NCBI GenBank assembly: GCA_964575455.1 | Contig: CAZNRX010000003.1 | Coordinates: forward strand, 59,616 to 123,615 | Direction: 5' to 3' | Length of the DNA: 64,000 bases | Source of the DNA: SKLM01 sp964575455 | GTDB taxonomy: Bacteria; Chloroflexota; Anaerolineae; B4-G1 | Part shown: piece by piece, positions 36,431 to 44,755 of the stretch | Layout: each line of letters begins with the position of its first letter | Numbering within the stretch: position 1 is the stretch's first letter | Position numbers and translations under genes: made by a program | The notes under the pieces: model-generated | Databases searched by the model: none | What the model was told of the DNA's origin: nothing | What the model saw: only the letters and a program-made list of their open reading frames with translations

Positions 36431-36476
36431 ACGTGACTGAGTTCTGTAATTGGCGTCTATCCGCGGGCGAGTTTTG

Positions 36477-36511
36477 CTCCCACGCCACCAGATGCGGGCG
36501 TGGGAGTGCTT
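36477..36511 (+). terminator. Terminator-like hairpin in the rpmH leader (possible attenuator)
   Basis: CTCCCACGCC (36477-36486) / GGCGTGGGAG (36497-36506), ten perfect pairs, ten-base loop, followed by TGCTTTTA. It lies after the promoter and ~80 bases before the rpmH start. No upstream gene on this strand needs terminating. Confidence 0.6.
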
Positions 36512-36589
36512 TTATGGCGCTAAGCTCGTGGACGATGAGTCTATAGCCCGCTGGGTGGACGTTGTTTGAGTTGGTGTAAGGAGGAGGAC

Positions 36590-36766
36590 ATGCCGAAGCG
36601 AACCTATCAACCGAAGAAACGGAAGCGAAAACGCACTCATGGTTTCCTTGCGAGGAGATCGAACAAGAGCGGGCGGAAGATCCTCAAGCGACGCCGAAAG
36701 AAGGGGCGCAGCCAACTGAGTGTTGGTAAGCCTGAATCGAAGAAGAGAAACTGGAAGGGAAGCTAA
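36590..36766 (+). CDS. rpmH: 50S ribosomal protein L34
   Basis: 58 residues from the ATG at 36590, which follows AAGGAGGAGGAC. MPKRTYQPKKRKRKRTHGFLARR and KSGRKILKRRRKKGRSQLSV are the whole L34 signature. The protein is longer than the usual 44-46 residues: a basic tail of about 13 residues (GKPESKKRNWKGS) follows. First gene of rpmH-rnpA-yidD-yidC-jag. Confidence 0.97.
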   Translation: MPKRTYQPKKRKRKRTHGFLARRSNKSGRKILKRRRKKGRSQLSVGKPESKKRNWKGS

Positions 36767-36829
36767 CCACCGCCCACGTGACCTCGGTGCACGGTTGATC
36801 GGTCCGGGGTACGCTGGAGACACCAAGTG

Positions 36830-37162
36830 ATGGAGCGGAGCATCCGACTCCGACGAAGCAGCGACGTAAGACGGGTTTATGACAAAGGCAAGTCGTGGGC
36901 ACATCCTCTGCTGGTGGTGATCGTTCGTCCAAATGACCTGGGGCTCAGCCGTGTTGGCGTCACGGCGAGCCGCAAGGTGGGCAGCGCGGTGAAGCGCAAT
37001 CGAGCGAAGCGTCTCTTGCGAGAAGCCGCGCGCCATCTCTACCCGGAGTTTGAGAACAAGGGCTGGGATATGATGTTGATCGCCCGCCCGAAGCTCGTCG
37101 AGGTGAAGGAGATAGAGGTCGAAAGGGCGCTGGCCTCTTTGCTCAACCGGGTGGGATTGTGA
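36830..37162 (+). CDS. rnpA: Ribonuclease P protein component
   Basis: 110 residues from the ATG at 36830; a GTG three bases earlier also exists. Family features: an N-terminal basic start (RLRRSSDVRRVYDKGKSW), RVGVTASRKVGSAVKRNRAKRLLREAAR containing the RNR motif that contacts P RNA, and DMMLIARPKLVEV. It assists the RNase P RNA in maturing tRNA 5' ends. Genes rpmH and rnpA are adjacent as in most bacteria. Confidence 0.95.
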   Translation: MERSIRLRRSSDVRRVYDKGKSWAHPLLVVIVRPNDLGLSRVGVTASRKVGSAVKRNRAKRLLREAARHLYPEFENKGWDMMLIARPKLVEVKEIEVERALASLLNRVGL

Positions 37163-37201
37163 AGCGATCAATCCTGGCTCTACTGAAAAAAGGGTGCACA
37201 C

Positions 37202-37267
37202 GGTGCCTGGCAGTTGGCGAAGCCGCCATCAAGCAAGCGTGCCAAGCTAGGCCAGTGCCTGGCACCT
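37202..37267 (+). repeat. Paired GTGCCTGGCA(C) palindromic elements
   Basis: GGTGCCTGGCA (37202-37212) and AGTGCCTGGCACCT (37254-37267) flank a 41-base spacer in the rnpA-yidD gap. The second is itself a near palindrome (GTGCC-T-GGCAC). Motifs of this sort are common as dispersed REP-like elements in some bacterial genomes. Confidence 0.4.
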
Positions 37268-37428
37268 ACTGTCAACGCCCATCGAAAGCCTTCTTTCAGC
37301 GGAGTCAATCCTAGCGCCTGGATAAGAACTTGATTGACGTAATACCCGGAGTCGCGAGCGGGACGAGGTGGTTCCCTCGTTCCACGCCCAGCGGGTGTTG
37401 CGTTTTGGGCCTAGAAGACAAGAAGAAT

Positions 37429-37713
37429 ATGAAGGTTATCCTGTTGGGGCTCATTCGCCTCTACCAATCCACCCTATCTCGGGTGTTGCCTCCTTCCTGT
37501 CGCTTCTACCCTTCCTGTTCTCAGTACAGCTACGAGGCCATCCTCCGCTACGGAGCTTGGCGCGGTGGCTGGCTGGCTGTCAAGCGCATCGCTCGCTGTC
37601 ATCCCCTGAACCCCGGCGGGTATGACCCTGTGCCCGATCTCGACACACCACAGAGCGCATCCACTGGGATCTCCTGTTCACACGAGTTTGGCAATTCGTC
37701 CCATATGATGTGA
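37429..37713 (+). CDS. yidD: Membrane protein insertion efficiency factor YidD
   Basis: 94 residues from the ATG at 37429. MKVILLGLIRLYQSTLSRVLPPSCRFYPSCSQYSYEAI with GAWRGGWLAVKRIARCHPLNPGGYDPVP is the complete YidD signature, with the family's three Cys of PPSCRFYPSC and RCHP. An amphipathic N-terminal helix associates it with the inner membrane near YidC. The C-terminal ~20 residues are variable. It precedes yidC, with a lipoprotein gene between them. Confidence 0.94.
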   Translation: MKVILLGLIRLYQSTLSRVLPPSCRFYPSCSQYSYEAILRYGAWRGGWLAVKRIARCHPLNPGGYDPVPDLDTPQSASTGISCSHEFGNSSHMM

Positions 37714-37779
37714 CGCTGCATCAGAGACGATGACTTCTGGGTCGGCAGACGGCGGCCCCCTAACCTGGAGGATAGATCA

Positions 37780-38925
37780 TTGAATGAAGTTTTGACAAAG
37801 CGCCGGCTTGTCGTGCTTGCGATGTTGGCAGCGCTTCTTCTGTCTGCGAGTGGCTGTGCCGGCGGCGTCAGAGCGACGAGTTGGACTGGCCTGACCGCCG
37901 TTGGCGACAGGCTGTACGTGGCGGATCTGCAGCAGGCCCGCGCAGTGGACGCAACTAGCGGGGAGACGCTTTGGACCTTCCCCCGGAATCCGGATGAGGA
38001 CAATCAGGGTCTCTTCTACGCCGCTCCCGCCGTCAATGAAGCAGAACAGGTCTTCTTTGCTTCACAGCTTACGACGGGTGGATTCTTCAGCCAGCGGAAG
38101 AGCATCGTCTGGGCGCTTGATGCGGAGAACGGAGAGGAACTCTGGCGTTTTGAGGGCGCCACGGGGATGTACGTTGAGGGAGGCGCTCTGGGTGACAACC
38201 TGTTCGTCATCGGGAACGGAGACGGCAACGTCTATGCCCTGGATCGCGAGAGGGGCTCGCTCCAGTGGACCTTTGAGACGGGCCATAGAGTCTGGTCCAC
38301 GCCCCTCATTGTCTCAGACACGGTCTACGTTGGTTCGATGGACCGGAAGCTGTATGCGCTCGATCTGGACACCGGCGATGTCAAGTGGGCGTTCCAGAGG
38401 AAAGGGGCCTTTGCCAGCAGGCCGGTGCTGAAGGACGGCACGCTCTACATCGGCGCTTTCAACAACGCGTTCTACGCGATCGATGCTGAGGCGGGTACTG
38501 AACGCTGGCGCTTCGAGGGTGAGGACTGGTTCTGGGGGAGCCCCGCCATTCACGGGGATACCGTCTACGCGGTGGACGTGAAGGGGCGGGTCTACGCTTT
38601 CGACGCGGAGAGCGGGGAGGATCAGCTGCTCCAATCCCTCATCACGGATAAGAACCAGCCTGTCTCGGTGCGAGCCGGCGCTGCTATCAGCGAGGATGGC
38701 GATCAGCTGTTCGTCAGCACGGAGAGCGGCACGGTTTACGCGCTCGACACCACTGACGGCTTCGTGAACTGGTCGAGGCCCGCTGAGGGACGCGGGCTTT
38801 CCGATCCGGTCGTGGACGATTCGTTAGTCTACCAGTCGCTTATCAGCGGCACCCCTCGCATACGAGCCCTGCAGACGGAGGAAGGACGTGAGGCCTGGGC
38901 CTTCCCCCTACCAGAAGAAGGCTAG
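37780..38925 (+). CDS. PQQ-like beta-propeller lipoprotein (BamB-like)
   Basis: 381 residues from a TTG at 37780, preceded by GGAGGATAGATCA. The signal peptide ends in a lipobox (LLLSASGC, Cys ~27), so the mature protein is lipid-anchored outside. At least six repeats follow, typical of PQQ-type propellers: LYVADLQQARAVDATSGETLWTF, VYALDRERGSLQWTFETG, LYALDLDTGDVKWAF, FYAIDAEAGTERWRFEG, VYALDTTDGFVNW. Its insertion between yidD and yidC suggests a role in membrane or secreted protein biogenesis, like BamB, but this is inferred from position only. A quinoprotein enzyme is unlikely because the catalytic calcium/PQQ ligands are not evident. Confidence 0.85.
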   Translation: MNEVLTKRRLVVLAMLAALLLSASGCAGGVRATSWTGLTAVGDRLYVADLQQARAVDATSGETLWTFPRNPDEDNQGLFYAAPAVNEAEQVFFASQLTTGGFFSQRKSIVWALDAENGEELWRFEGATGMYVEGGALGDNLFVIGNGDGNVYALDRERGSLQWTFETGHRVWSTPLIVSDTVYVGSMDRKLYALDLDTGDVKWAFQRKGAFASRPVLKDGTLYIGAFNNAFYAIDAEAGTERWRFEGEDWFWGSPAIHGDTVYAVDVKGRVYAFDAESGEDQLLQSLITDKNQPVSVRAGAAISEDGDQLFVSTESGTVYALDTTDGFVNWSRPAEGRGLSDPVVDDSLVYQSLISGTPRIRALQTEEGREAWAFPLPEEG

Positions 38926-38939
38926 GATAAGAAGTTGAC

Positions 38940-39710
38940 ATGTTAGATTTCATCATTTACCCGTTAGCCAACGTACTGCTGTTCCTGTACCAATACCTGG
39001 GTCATCAGACAGTCCTGGCAATCGCTGCCCTGACGGTCCTCACCCGGTTGCTGATCCTTCCTTTGACGCTTAGCCAGCAGCGATCAGCACAGAAGATGCA
39101 GGAGCTTCAGCCCGAGATTGAGAAGCTGCGCGAGAAATACGGGGACGATCAGGAGAAGCTTGCCCAGAAACAGATGGGGCTGTGGAGAGAAGCGGGCGTC
39201 AACCCTGCCGGGGGATGTCTACCTCTGCTGATTCAGTTGCCCATTATGATCGCCCTCTACCGGGCTATCATATTCTGTGTCCCTTCCACGCCTCTTCAGC
39301 TTTTCCAGTTCTCCGGACAGATCTTCATCGACAAGTGGCTGCCGAGCCTGACCGGTCTTGTGCCACTTCAGAGCACGTTTCTGGGGATGGATCTGGGCCA
39401 ACCCCCCAGCATGGCCCAGTGGTGGTCATATGGGCTGCCCGTCCTCGTCTTCGCTACCTCGTGGCTTCAGCAAAAGCTGCTGGCCCCTGGCGGCGCCAGC
39501 GATGGTGGTTCGCAGGCGGAGATGATGAGTCAGATGCAGGTCATGATGCCCCTGATGTTTGGATTCATCTCTCTGCAGTACGCCACAGGTCTCTCCATCT
39601 ACTTCATTATCTCCAACATGTTTGGTATGGCTCAGTACTACTTCATCCGCATGGATCGTGAGGAGAATGGAGAGAAGGACCTCGTGCCTAAGAGACGCCC
39701 GAGGAAGTAG
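38940..39710 (+). CDS. yidC: Membrane protein insertase YidC/Oxa1
   Basis: 256 residues, the short five-TM type without the large periplasmic domain of proteobacteria. LTRLLILPLTLSQQRSAQKMQELQPEIEKLREKYGDDQEKLAQ is the first helix and the cytoplasmic hairpin; the groove Arg lies in TVLTRLLILP. REAGVNPAGGCLPLLIQLPIMIALYRAI and the terminal helix (YATGLSIYFIISNMFGMAQYYF) are typical. It inserts membrane proteins with or without SecYEG. It begins 14 bases after the lipoprotein gene. Confidence 0.96.
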   Translation: MLDFIIYPLANVLLFLYQYLGHQTVLAIAALTVLTRLLILPLTLSQQRSAQKMQELQPEIEKLREKYGDDQEKLAQKQMGLWREAGVNPAGGCLPLLIQLPIMIALYRAIIFCVPSTPLQLFQFSGQIFIDKWLPSLTGLVPLQSTFLGMDLGQPPSMAQWWSYGLPVLVFATSWLQQKLLAPGGASDGGSQAEMMSQMQVMMPLMFGFISLQYATGLSIYFIISNMFGMAQYYFIRMDREENGEKDLVPKRRPRK

Positions 39711-39746
39711 CTGCCTTGTTTTCATATTTGTTGAGGAGCATTGTAG

Positions 39747-40568
39747 ATGTCACAACAGAAATCAATGATAGAAGTTGCCGGAAAGGATGTTGATGCGGCG
39801 ATCGCCGCGGGCCTGACGCGTCTCGATCTTCCCCGCGATGCGGTGGAGGTCGAGGTATTGGATGAGGGCCGCCAGGGTATGTTCGGCCTCGGCGCGCGGG
39901 CAGCTCGAGTTCGTATCAAGGTAACCTCAGCCAAGGAGCGCAAGCCCCGTCCCCAACCCCAAACCAGACCCGAACCTGAACCCCAACCAAAACCCACTCC
40001 CCCATCGGCCTCGCTTGACGCGAAGGAACCTGTGCCCGAGCGAGAGGCTCCCCCGGAGGCTCAGGCCGAGGAGCCGGCGCCGACCGAGGAGGAAGAGAAG
40101 ATCCGGGTGACTCGGGGGGTAGCCGAGGGGCTGTTGGATGCCATGGGGCTGGGCGATGCCCGAGTCGAGGTGGAGCGCGCTGAGCCGGGTCCAAGCGATG
40201 AGGAAGTGCCCCCGTTGGTGGTGGATGTCGCCGGGTCGGGCACCGATATGCTTATTGGGTCCGACGGAGAGGTCCTGAACGCTCTGCAGCACCTCGTGCG
40301 TCTGCTGGTTGGGCGAAAGATGCAGGGATGGGTCCACGTTGTGGTGGATGTCGAGGGTTATAAGGCGCAGCGCGCTGAGCGACTTCGCGATCTGGCCCAT
40401 CGCATGGCAAACCAGGCGGTGGATACCGATCGCACCGTGATCCTGCAGCCGATGCCCCCACACGAGCGTCGGGTCGTCCACGTGGCTCTGTATGATGATT
40501 CACGCGTGACGACGGAGAGCATCTACGAGGGGGACCGGAGACGCGTCACTATCGTTCCGAAGGAGTGA
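39747..40568 (+). CDS. jag: Jag/KhpB RNA-binding protein
   Basis: 273 residues. A Jag_N domain (~5-55: IEVAGKDVDAAIAAGLTRLDLPRDAVEVEVLDEGRQGMFGLG) is followed by an acidic/Pro-rich linker with PEPEPQPKPTPP (~65-115). A KH domain (~120-200; GTDMLIGSDGEVLNALQHLVRLLV in place of GxxG as IGSDGE) and an R3H domain (AERLRDLAHRMANQA...PMPPHERRVVHVAL) complete it. It binds RNA and affects cell envelope and division in Firmicutes. The order yidC-jag is conserved. Confidence 0.93.
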   Translation: MSQQKSMIEVAGKDVDAAIAAGLTRLDLPRDAVEVEVLDEGRQGMFGLGARAARVRIKVTSAKERKPRPQPQTRPEPEPQPKPTPPSASLDAKEPVPEREAPPEAQAEEPAPTEEEEKIRVTRGVAEGLLDAMGLGDARVEVERAEPGPSDEEVPPLVVDVAGSGTDMLIGSDGEVLNALQHLVRLLVGRKMQGWVHVVVDVEGYKAQRAERLRDLAHRMANQAVDTDRTVILQPMPPHERRVVHVALYDDSRVTTESIYEGDRRRVTIVPKE

Positions 40569-40595
40569 AGCGCCGAGCGATCTCGGCCGAAAACC

Positions 40596-40624
40596 CGCTC
40601 CCCGTCCGCCGAGTCAGGGGAGCG
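40596..40624 (+). terminator. Hairpin after jag
   Basis: CGCTCCCC (40596-40603) / GGGGAGCG (40617-40624), eight pairs with a 13-base loop, 28 bases after the jag stop. No T-run follows, so termination is likely but not certain. Confidence 0.5.
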
Positions 40625-40799
40625 TGGGTGGATCAGAGGCCATTGTCTTAGGCCTGACAGGTTTCTCGCCGTCTATTTCTGGCGTGAGCCTTTCCCTTGA
40701 GCGGCGTTCAGGACGGGCTTGAGGTATACATAGTCGCTTCCCAGCGCTGGGCACGTCGCCCGTCACGAGCTGGGCTGCCTCGACAGGGTTGACGGGTCA

Positions 40800-41669
40800 A
40801 TGCCGCCATTGGACTATCTGGTCATCGGTCACGTCACGCGCGACTTGGCGGGGTCGTCCTTCACCCTTGGGGGGACGGCGGCCTATGCCGCGCACACGGC
40901 GCGGGCCTTGGGATGCCGTGTTGGGGTTGTCACGAGTGTGGACGCCGACCTCGACCTGAGCGAGGCGTTGAACGACGTTCTGATCGCGCGTCGTCTCGCT
41001 CAAACGTCGACCACCTTTGAGAACATCTACACAGGGTCAGGACGGAGGCAGGTGATCCACACCGTCGCCAGTCCTCTGGGGCTTGAGGCGGTGCCTTCTG
41101 ATTGGCAAGCCCGGCTCGTTCACATCGGCCCCGTGGCCAGGGAGTGTGATCCGACCCTGGCGAGCAGCTTTGGAGAGACATTCGTCGGCATGACCCCCCA
41201 GGGGTGGATGCGACAGTGGGATGATGCAGGATACGTCGGCCGCCGCCGATGGGAGGAAGCTGGACGGCTGCTCCCTCACGCTGACGCAGTCGTGTTGAGC
41301 GAGGAGGACGTCGGCGGGGACAGGTCCGTGGCGGCTGAATACGCGCATCAGACGCGCTGTCTGGCCCTGACCCAGGGCGCGGCGGGTTGCACGGTCTTTG
41401 CGCATGGGGATGTTCGCCACTTTCCGGCTCCACGCGTGGATGAGGTGGACTCTACTGGCGCGGGTGATGTCTTTGCTGCATCTCTGTTCTACGCCCTGCA
41501 GCGAGGGCACGACGCTTGGACGGCTGCACGCTTTGCCAACTGCACCGCTGCTCGATCCGTAGCCCGGTCGGGGCTCTTCGGTACGCCGCTGAAGGGGGAG
41601 GTCGCTCACTGTAGGCGAGCTACGCTGAGAGGCAAGGGAGACGATGTCCATCATCTACGCGCTGGCTAA
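40800..41669 (+). CDS. PfkB-family carbohydrate/nucleoside kinase
   Basis: 289 residues. The N-terminal LDYLVIGHVTRDL and FTLGGTAAYAAHTARALG (substrate-binding Gly-Gly) and the C-terminal DSTGAGDVFAASLFYAL (anion hole and catalytic Asp) are PfkB signatures. The sugar cannot be predicted. The lid region is short. The gene overlaps parA by 26 bases at its 3' end, in a different frame, so it is transcribed with parAB. This location, where many bacteria carry mnmE/mnmG/rsmG, is unusual. Confidence 0.85.
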   Translation: MPPLDYLVIGHVTRDLAGSSFTLGGTAAYAAHTARALGCRVGVVTSVDADLDLSEALNDVLIARRLAQTSTTFENIYTGSGRRQVIHTVASPLGLEAVPSDWQARLVHIGPVARECDPTLASSFGETFVGMTPQGWMRQWDDAGYVGRRRWEEAGRLLPHADAVVLSEEDVGGDRSVAAEYAHQTRCLALTQGAAGCTVFAHGDVRHFPAPRVDEVDSTGAGDVFAASLFYALQRGHDAWTAARFANCTAARSVARSGLFGTPLKGEVAHCRRATLRGKGDDVHHLRAG

Positions 41670-42438
41670 CCAGAAGGGTGGCGTTGGAAAGACCACCACC
41701 GCCGTCAACCTGGGTGCTTATCTTGTCGAGCAAGGCCAGCGTGTCCTTCTGGTCGATATCGATCCGCAGGCGAATGCCACCTCTTCGCTGGGGATTGAGA
41801 AGCTTTCTGTCTCTCCCTCCACCTATGACGTCTTGGTCGACGACGTGCCCTTCACCCGCATTCTGCGATCTGTCGACCAGACCGGACTTGAGCTGGCGCC
41901 AGCCTCGCCCGATCTGGCCGGCGCGACCGTGGAGTTGGTCGATATGCCGCGGCGAGAGCATCGCCTTCGTATGGCCCTGGAGGCTCTCACCGAGGGCCAG
42001 CTCTATGACTACGTGCTCATCGACTGTCCTCCCAGTCTGGGGATCCTGACCGTGAGTGGGCTCACAGCCGCTACCAGCGGTGTGATCATCCCGGTGCAGT
42101 GCGAGTACCTCGCTCTGGAGGGGCTCTCCCAGTTGGCGCGTGTGATCAGGTTGGTGCGCCAGGCCCTGAATCCAGAGCTGACGCTGCGCGGCCTGGTCAT
42201 GACCATGTACGATGCGCGCACCAATCTTTCGGAGCAGGTCGTCGCTGAAGTGAGGCGCCACTTTCGGAAGCGCGTCTTCGATGCTATCATTCCTCGCAGC
42301 GTTCGCCTGAGTGAGGCACCAAGCTTTGGTGTGCCCATCAACCTTCATGCCCCGCGCTCGGCCGGGGCCGAGGCTTATGAGGCGCTGGCTGTCGAGTTAC
42401 TGATCGGCGATGGTCGTCTGTCTGCCTCGGGCAGCTGA
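41644..42438 (+). CDS. parA: Chromosome partitioning ATPase ParA (Soj)
   Basis: 264 residues. Deviant Walker A NQKGGVGKTTTAVNLGAYL at residues ~9-25 with the signature Lys, Walker A' VLLVDIDPQANATSSLG, and Walker B VLIDCPPSLGILT. Chromosomal-type short ParA without an N-terminal HTH. Together with ParB it moves parS-bound origins. The start lies inside the 3' end of the PfkB gene. Confidence 0.96.
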   Translation: MSIIYALANQKGGVGKTTTAVNLGAYLVEQGQRVLLVDIDPQANATSSLGIEKLSVSPSTYDVLVDDVPFTRILRSVDQTGLELAPASPDLAGATVELVDMPRREHRLRMALEALTEGQLYDYVLIDCPPSLGILTVSGLTAATSGVIIPVQCEYLALEGLSQLARVIRLVRQALNPELTLRGLVMTMYDARTNLSEQVVAEVRRHFRKRVFDAIIPRSVRLSEAPSFGVPINLHAPRSAGAEAYEALAVELLIGDGRLSASGS

Positions 42439-42604
42439 GGGCCTGGACGGGAGGAGAAACCTGTCGGATCCTTCGTTGATCCGGCAAGCGCGTGCCGTGG
42501 AGGTGTCCCGGTCAATCGGGGTCGTTGCGTCGAACGAGCGGGGGACTGCTCTTTTGGCCGGCATGAGTCGGTGGTCACAGTATGGCTGGTTGCGGAGGTA
42601 AGCT

Positions 42605-43465
42605 ATGTCACCACGCAGGATAGGACTGGGTAAAGGGCTCAATTCGCTGATCCCCGCCGCTGATGCCGAGGAGGCCGATGCCAGGCGCGGTGTGCTTGAG
42701 GTCCCGCTCGCTGCCATCACGCCCAACCCTCATCAGCCGCGATCGCCCATTCGAGAGCAAGACCTGTTGGAGCTCGCCGCTTCCATTGAGGAACATGGCA
42801 TCATCCAGCCTCTAGTGGTCACCGAGGTTGCCGATGGCTACCAGTTGATCGCGGGCGAGCGCCGCTGGCGAGCGGCGCGTGTGGCCGGCCTCGCCAGAGT
42901 GCCTGTTCTTGTCAAGGACGTGGCGCCTAGCGAGATGTTGGAGTTGGCCCTGGTGGAGAATCTCCAGCGATCCGACCTGAACCCCTTGGAGGAGGCCATG
43001 GCCTTCGAGCAGTTGGCCGAGACGTTCGGCTTGACGCAGGGACAGATCGCCCAGCGCGTGGGCAAGAGTCGCACGGCGGTCTCCAATACGTTGCGGCTCC
43101 TCAAGGCAGCTCGAGCCGTGCGCGAGGCTCTGCTCGAGGAGCGCATAAGCGAGGGGCACGCCCGGGCCCTCCTCGGGTTGGAGCGGGACGAGGCGCAGGC
43201 TGCTGCGCTTAAGACCGTCCTGAAGCGTGGCTTGAATGTCCGACAGACGGAGGAGTTGGTGCGCCGGCTGACCGGGCAGGACGGAGAGCAGAGCGAGCCC
43301 AAGCCTGCTCCCTCACCTGCTATGCAGGCGCTGGAATCCCAGTTCCGCGAGGCACTGAGCACCAAGGTAAGCCTGAAGCGTCGGGGCGAGGGAGGTCGCC
43401 TGGTCATTTACTTCTACTCCGAGGAGGAGTTGTCGGCCCTGTACGATCATATCGTCGGGGAGTAG
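42605..43465 (+). CDS. parB: Chromosome partitioning CTPase ParB
   Basis: 286 residues. RIGLGKGLNSLIP at the N-terminus contacts ParA. The CTP-binding ParB/Srx domain has TPNPHQPRSPI, GIIQPLVV and AGERRWRAARVAG (C-motif GERR), and LVENLQRSDLNPLEEA. A HTH parS-binding domain follows (TQGQIAQRVGKSRTAVSNTLRLL), with a C-terminal dimerisation domain. It slides on DNA as a clamp from parS sites. No perfect parS is seen close by; the best candidate in the window is at 23539-23554. Confidence 0.96.
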   Translation: MSPRRIGLGKGLNSLIPAADAEEADARRGVLEVPLAAITPNPHQPRSPIREQDLLELAASIEEHGIIQPLVVTEVADGYQLIAGERRWRAARVAGLARVPVLVKDVAPSEMLELALVENLQRSDLNPLEEAMAFEQLAETFGLTQGQIAQRVGKSRTAVSNTLRLLKAARAVREALLEERISEGHARALLGLERDEAQAAALKTVLKRGLNVRQTEELVRRLTGQDGEQSEPKPAPSPAMQALESQFREALSTKVSLKRRGEGGRLVIYFYSEEELSALYDHIVGE

Positions 43466-43486
43466 CCAGCCCCGAAGGAGAAACCC

Positions 43487-44677
43487 ATGTCTGACGCCGT
43501 GTTGACGAACGAGAAGTTGGACCAGGCCGTAGAGATCCTGAGGGAGAAGGACGTCGATCTCTGGTTGACCTTCGTGCGCGAGACGACGCAGGTCTCGGAC
43601 CCCTGTCTGGAGCTGGTGTTGGGATTTGAGCTGACCTGGCCATCGGCGTTGATGATCAGCCGTACGGGCGAGAAGGTGGCCATCGTAGGGCGATTCGACG
43701 TGGAGAATGTCGAGCGAGTCGGAGGCTATTCGACTGTCCTGAGCTACGACCAGTCGATCCAGGAGGCTCTGCGCGACGAACTCTCCCGGCTGGATCCCCG
43801 CCAGATAGCCATCAACTTCTCGCGCAGTGATCCCGCAGCTGACGGCCTGACGCACGGGATGTTCCAGCTCCTGGATGACATGCTTCAGGGAACTACCTTT
43901 GTCGATTGCCTGACCTCCGCCGATGAGGTGATCGCCGCTCTGCGCGGTCGCAAGTCACCCACGGAGATCGCAAGGGTGCGATCCGCCGTGCGAGCCGCGG
44001 AGGAGATCTTCCGTCGAGTGGGGCGGTCGATCCGGCCCGGCCTGACGGAGCGCGAGGTGGCCCAGATGTTCAAGGAGCTCGCTGCTGAGGAGGGAATGGG
44101 GTTGGCCTGGGGAGCGGACCATTGCCCAACTGTGACGGCAGGGCCGGATTCAGCTGTTGGCCACGCCATACCGGGGGATCACGTCCTGCGACCGGGTCAG
44201 TTGCTGCAGGCCGACTTCGGTGTGCGAAAGGACGGCTTCGTCTCCGACCTTCAGCGTTCGTGGTATCTGCCGGAGGAAGGGGAGTCGCAGCTGCCGCCGG
44301 AGGTCCTGGCCGGATGGGAGGCCGCTCGTAAGGCCCTGGAGGCCGGGCGGGAGGCCTTGCGGCCAGGTGCGCGGGGCTGGGAGGTCGATCAGGTAGCGCG
44401 TCACACGCTGACCCAGGCTGGCTATGCCGAGTACATGCATGCCTTCGGTCACCACGTCGGGCGGACGGCTCATGATGGCGCGACGGTCCTCGGGCCGCGT
44501 TGGGAACGGTACGGTGATTCGGTGGAACGGGTGGTCGAGGTTGGCAACACGTTCGCCATCGAGCTTGGTATCTCGGTGCCGGGCTATGGCTACATCGGAT
44601 GTGAGGAGGATGTCTTGGTCACGACGGACGGGGCCGAGTACCTGTGCGAGCCTCAGACGGAGCTGTGGCAGCTCTAG
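43487..44677 (+). CDS. M24-family metallopeptidase (Xaa-Pro peptidase-like)
   Basis: 396 residues. A creatinase-like N-terminal domain (~1-160) precedes the pita-bread catalytic domain. Metal ligands are visible in LQADFGVRKDGFVSDLQRSW (two Asp), HAFGHHVGRTAHD (His) and FAIELGISVPGYGYIGCEEDVLV (two Glu). Such enzymes remove N-terminal residues before proline or hydrolyse X-Pro dipeptides. The start at 43487 follows GAAGGAGAAACCC. It is 21 bases after parB, so it may share the transcript. Confidence 0.9.
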   Translation: MSDAVLTNEKLDQAVEILREKDVDLWLTFVRETTQVSDPCLELVLGFELTWPSALMISRTGEKVAIVGRFDVENVERVGGYSTVLSYDQSIQEALRDELSRLDPRQIAINFSRSDPAADGLTHGMFQLLDDMLQGTTFVDCLTSADEVIAALRGRKSPTEIARVRSAVRAAEEIFRRVGRSIRPGLTEREVAQMFKELAAEEGMGLAWGADHCPTVTAGPDSAVGHAIPGDHVLRPGQLLQADFGVRKDGFVSDLQRSWYLPEEGESQLPPEVLAGWEAARKALEAGREALRPGARGWEVDQVARHTLTQAGYAEYMHAFGHHVGRTAHDGATVLGPRWERYGDSVERVVEVGNTFAIELGISVPGYGYIGCEEDVLVTTDGAEYLCEPQTELWQL

Positions 44678-44755
44678 GATCTGTCCAGGAGGCCGTTCTC
44701 TCGGCTGGGGACGACATCCCCACCAGGTGACCGACTACAAATAGGGGAGTAAGGG

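Noticed and set aside
36353..36589. oriC upstream of rpmH
   Set aside because: No TTATCCACA-like DnaA boxes or AT-rich unwinding element; the region is explained by a promoter and an attenuator-like hairpin.
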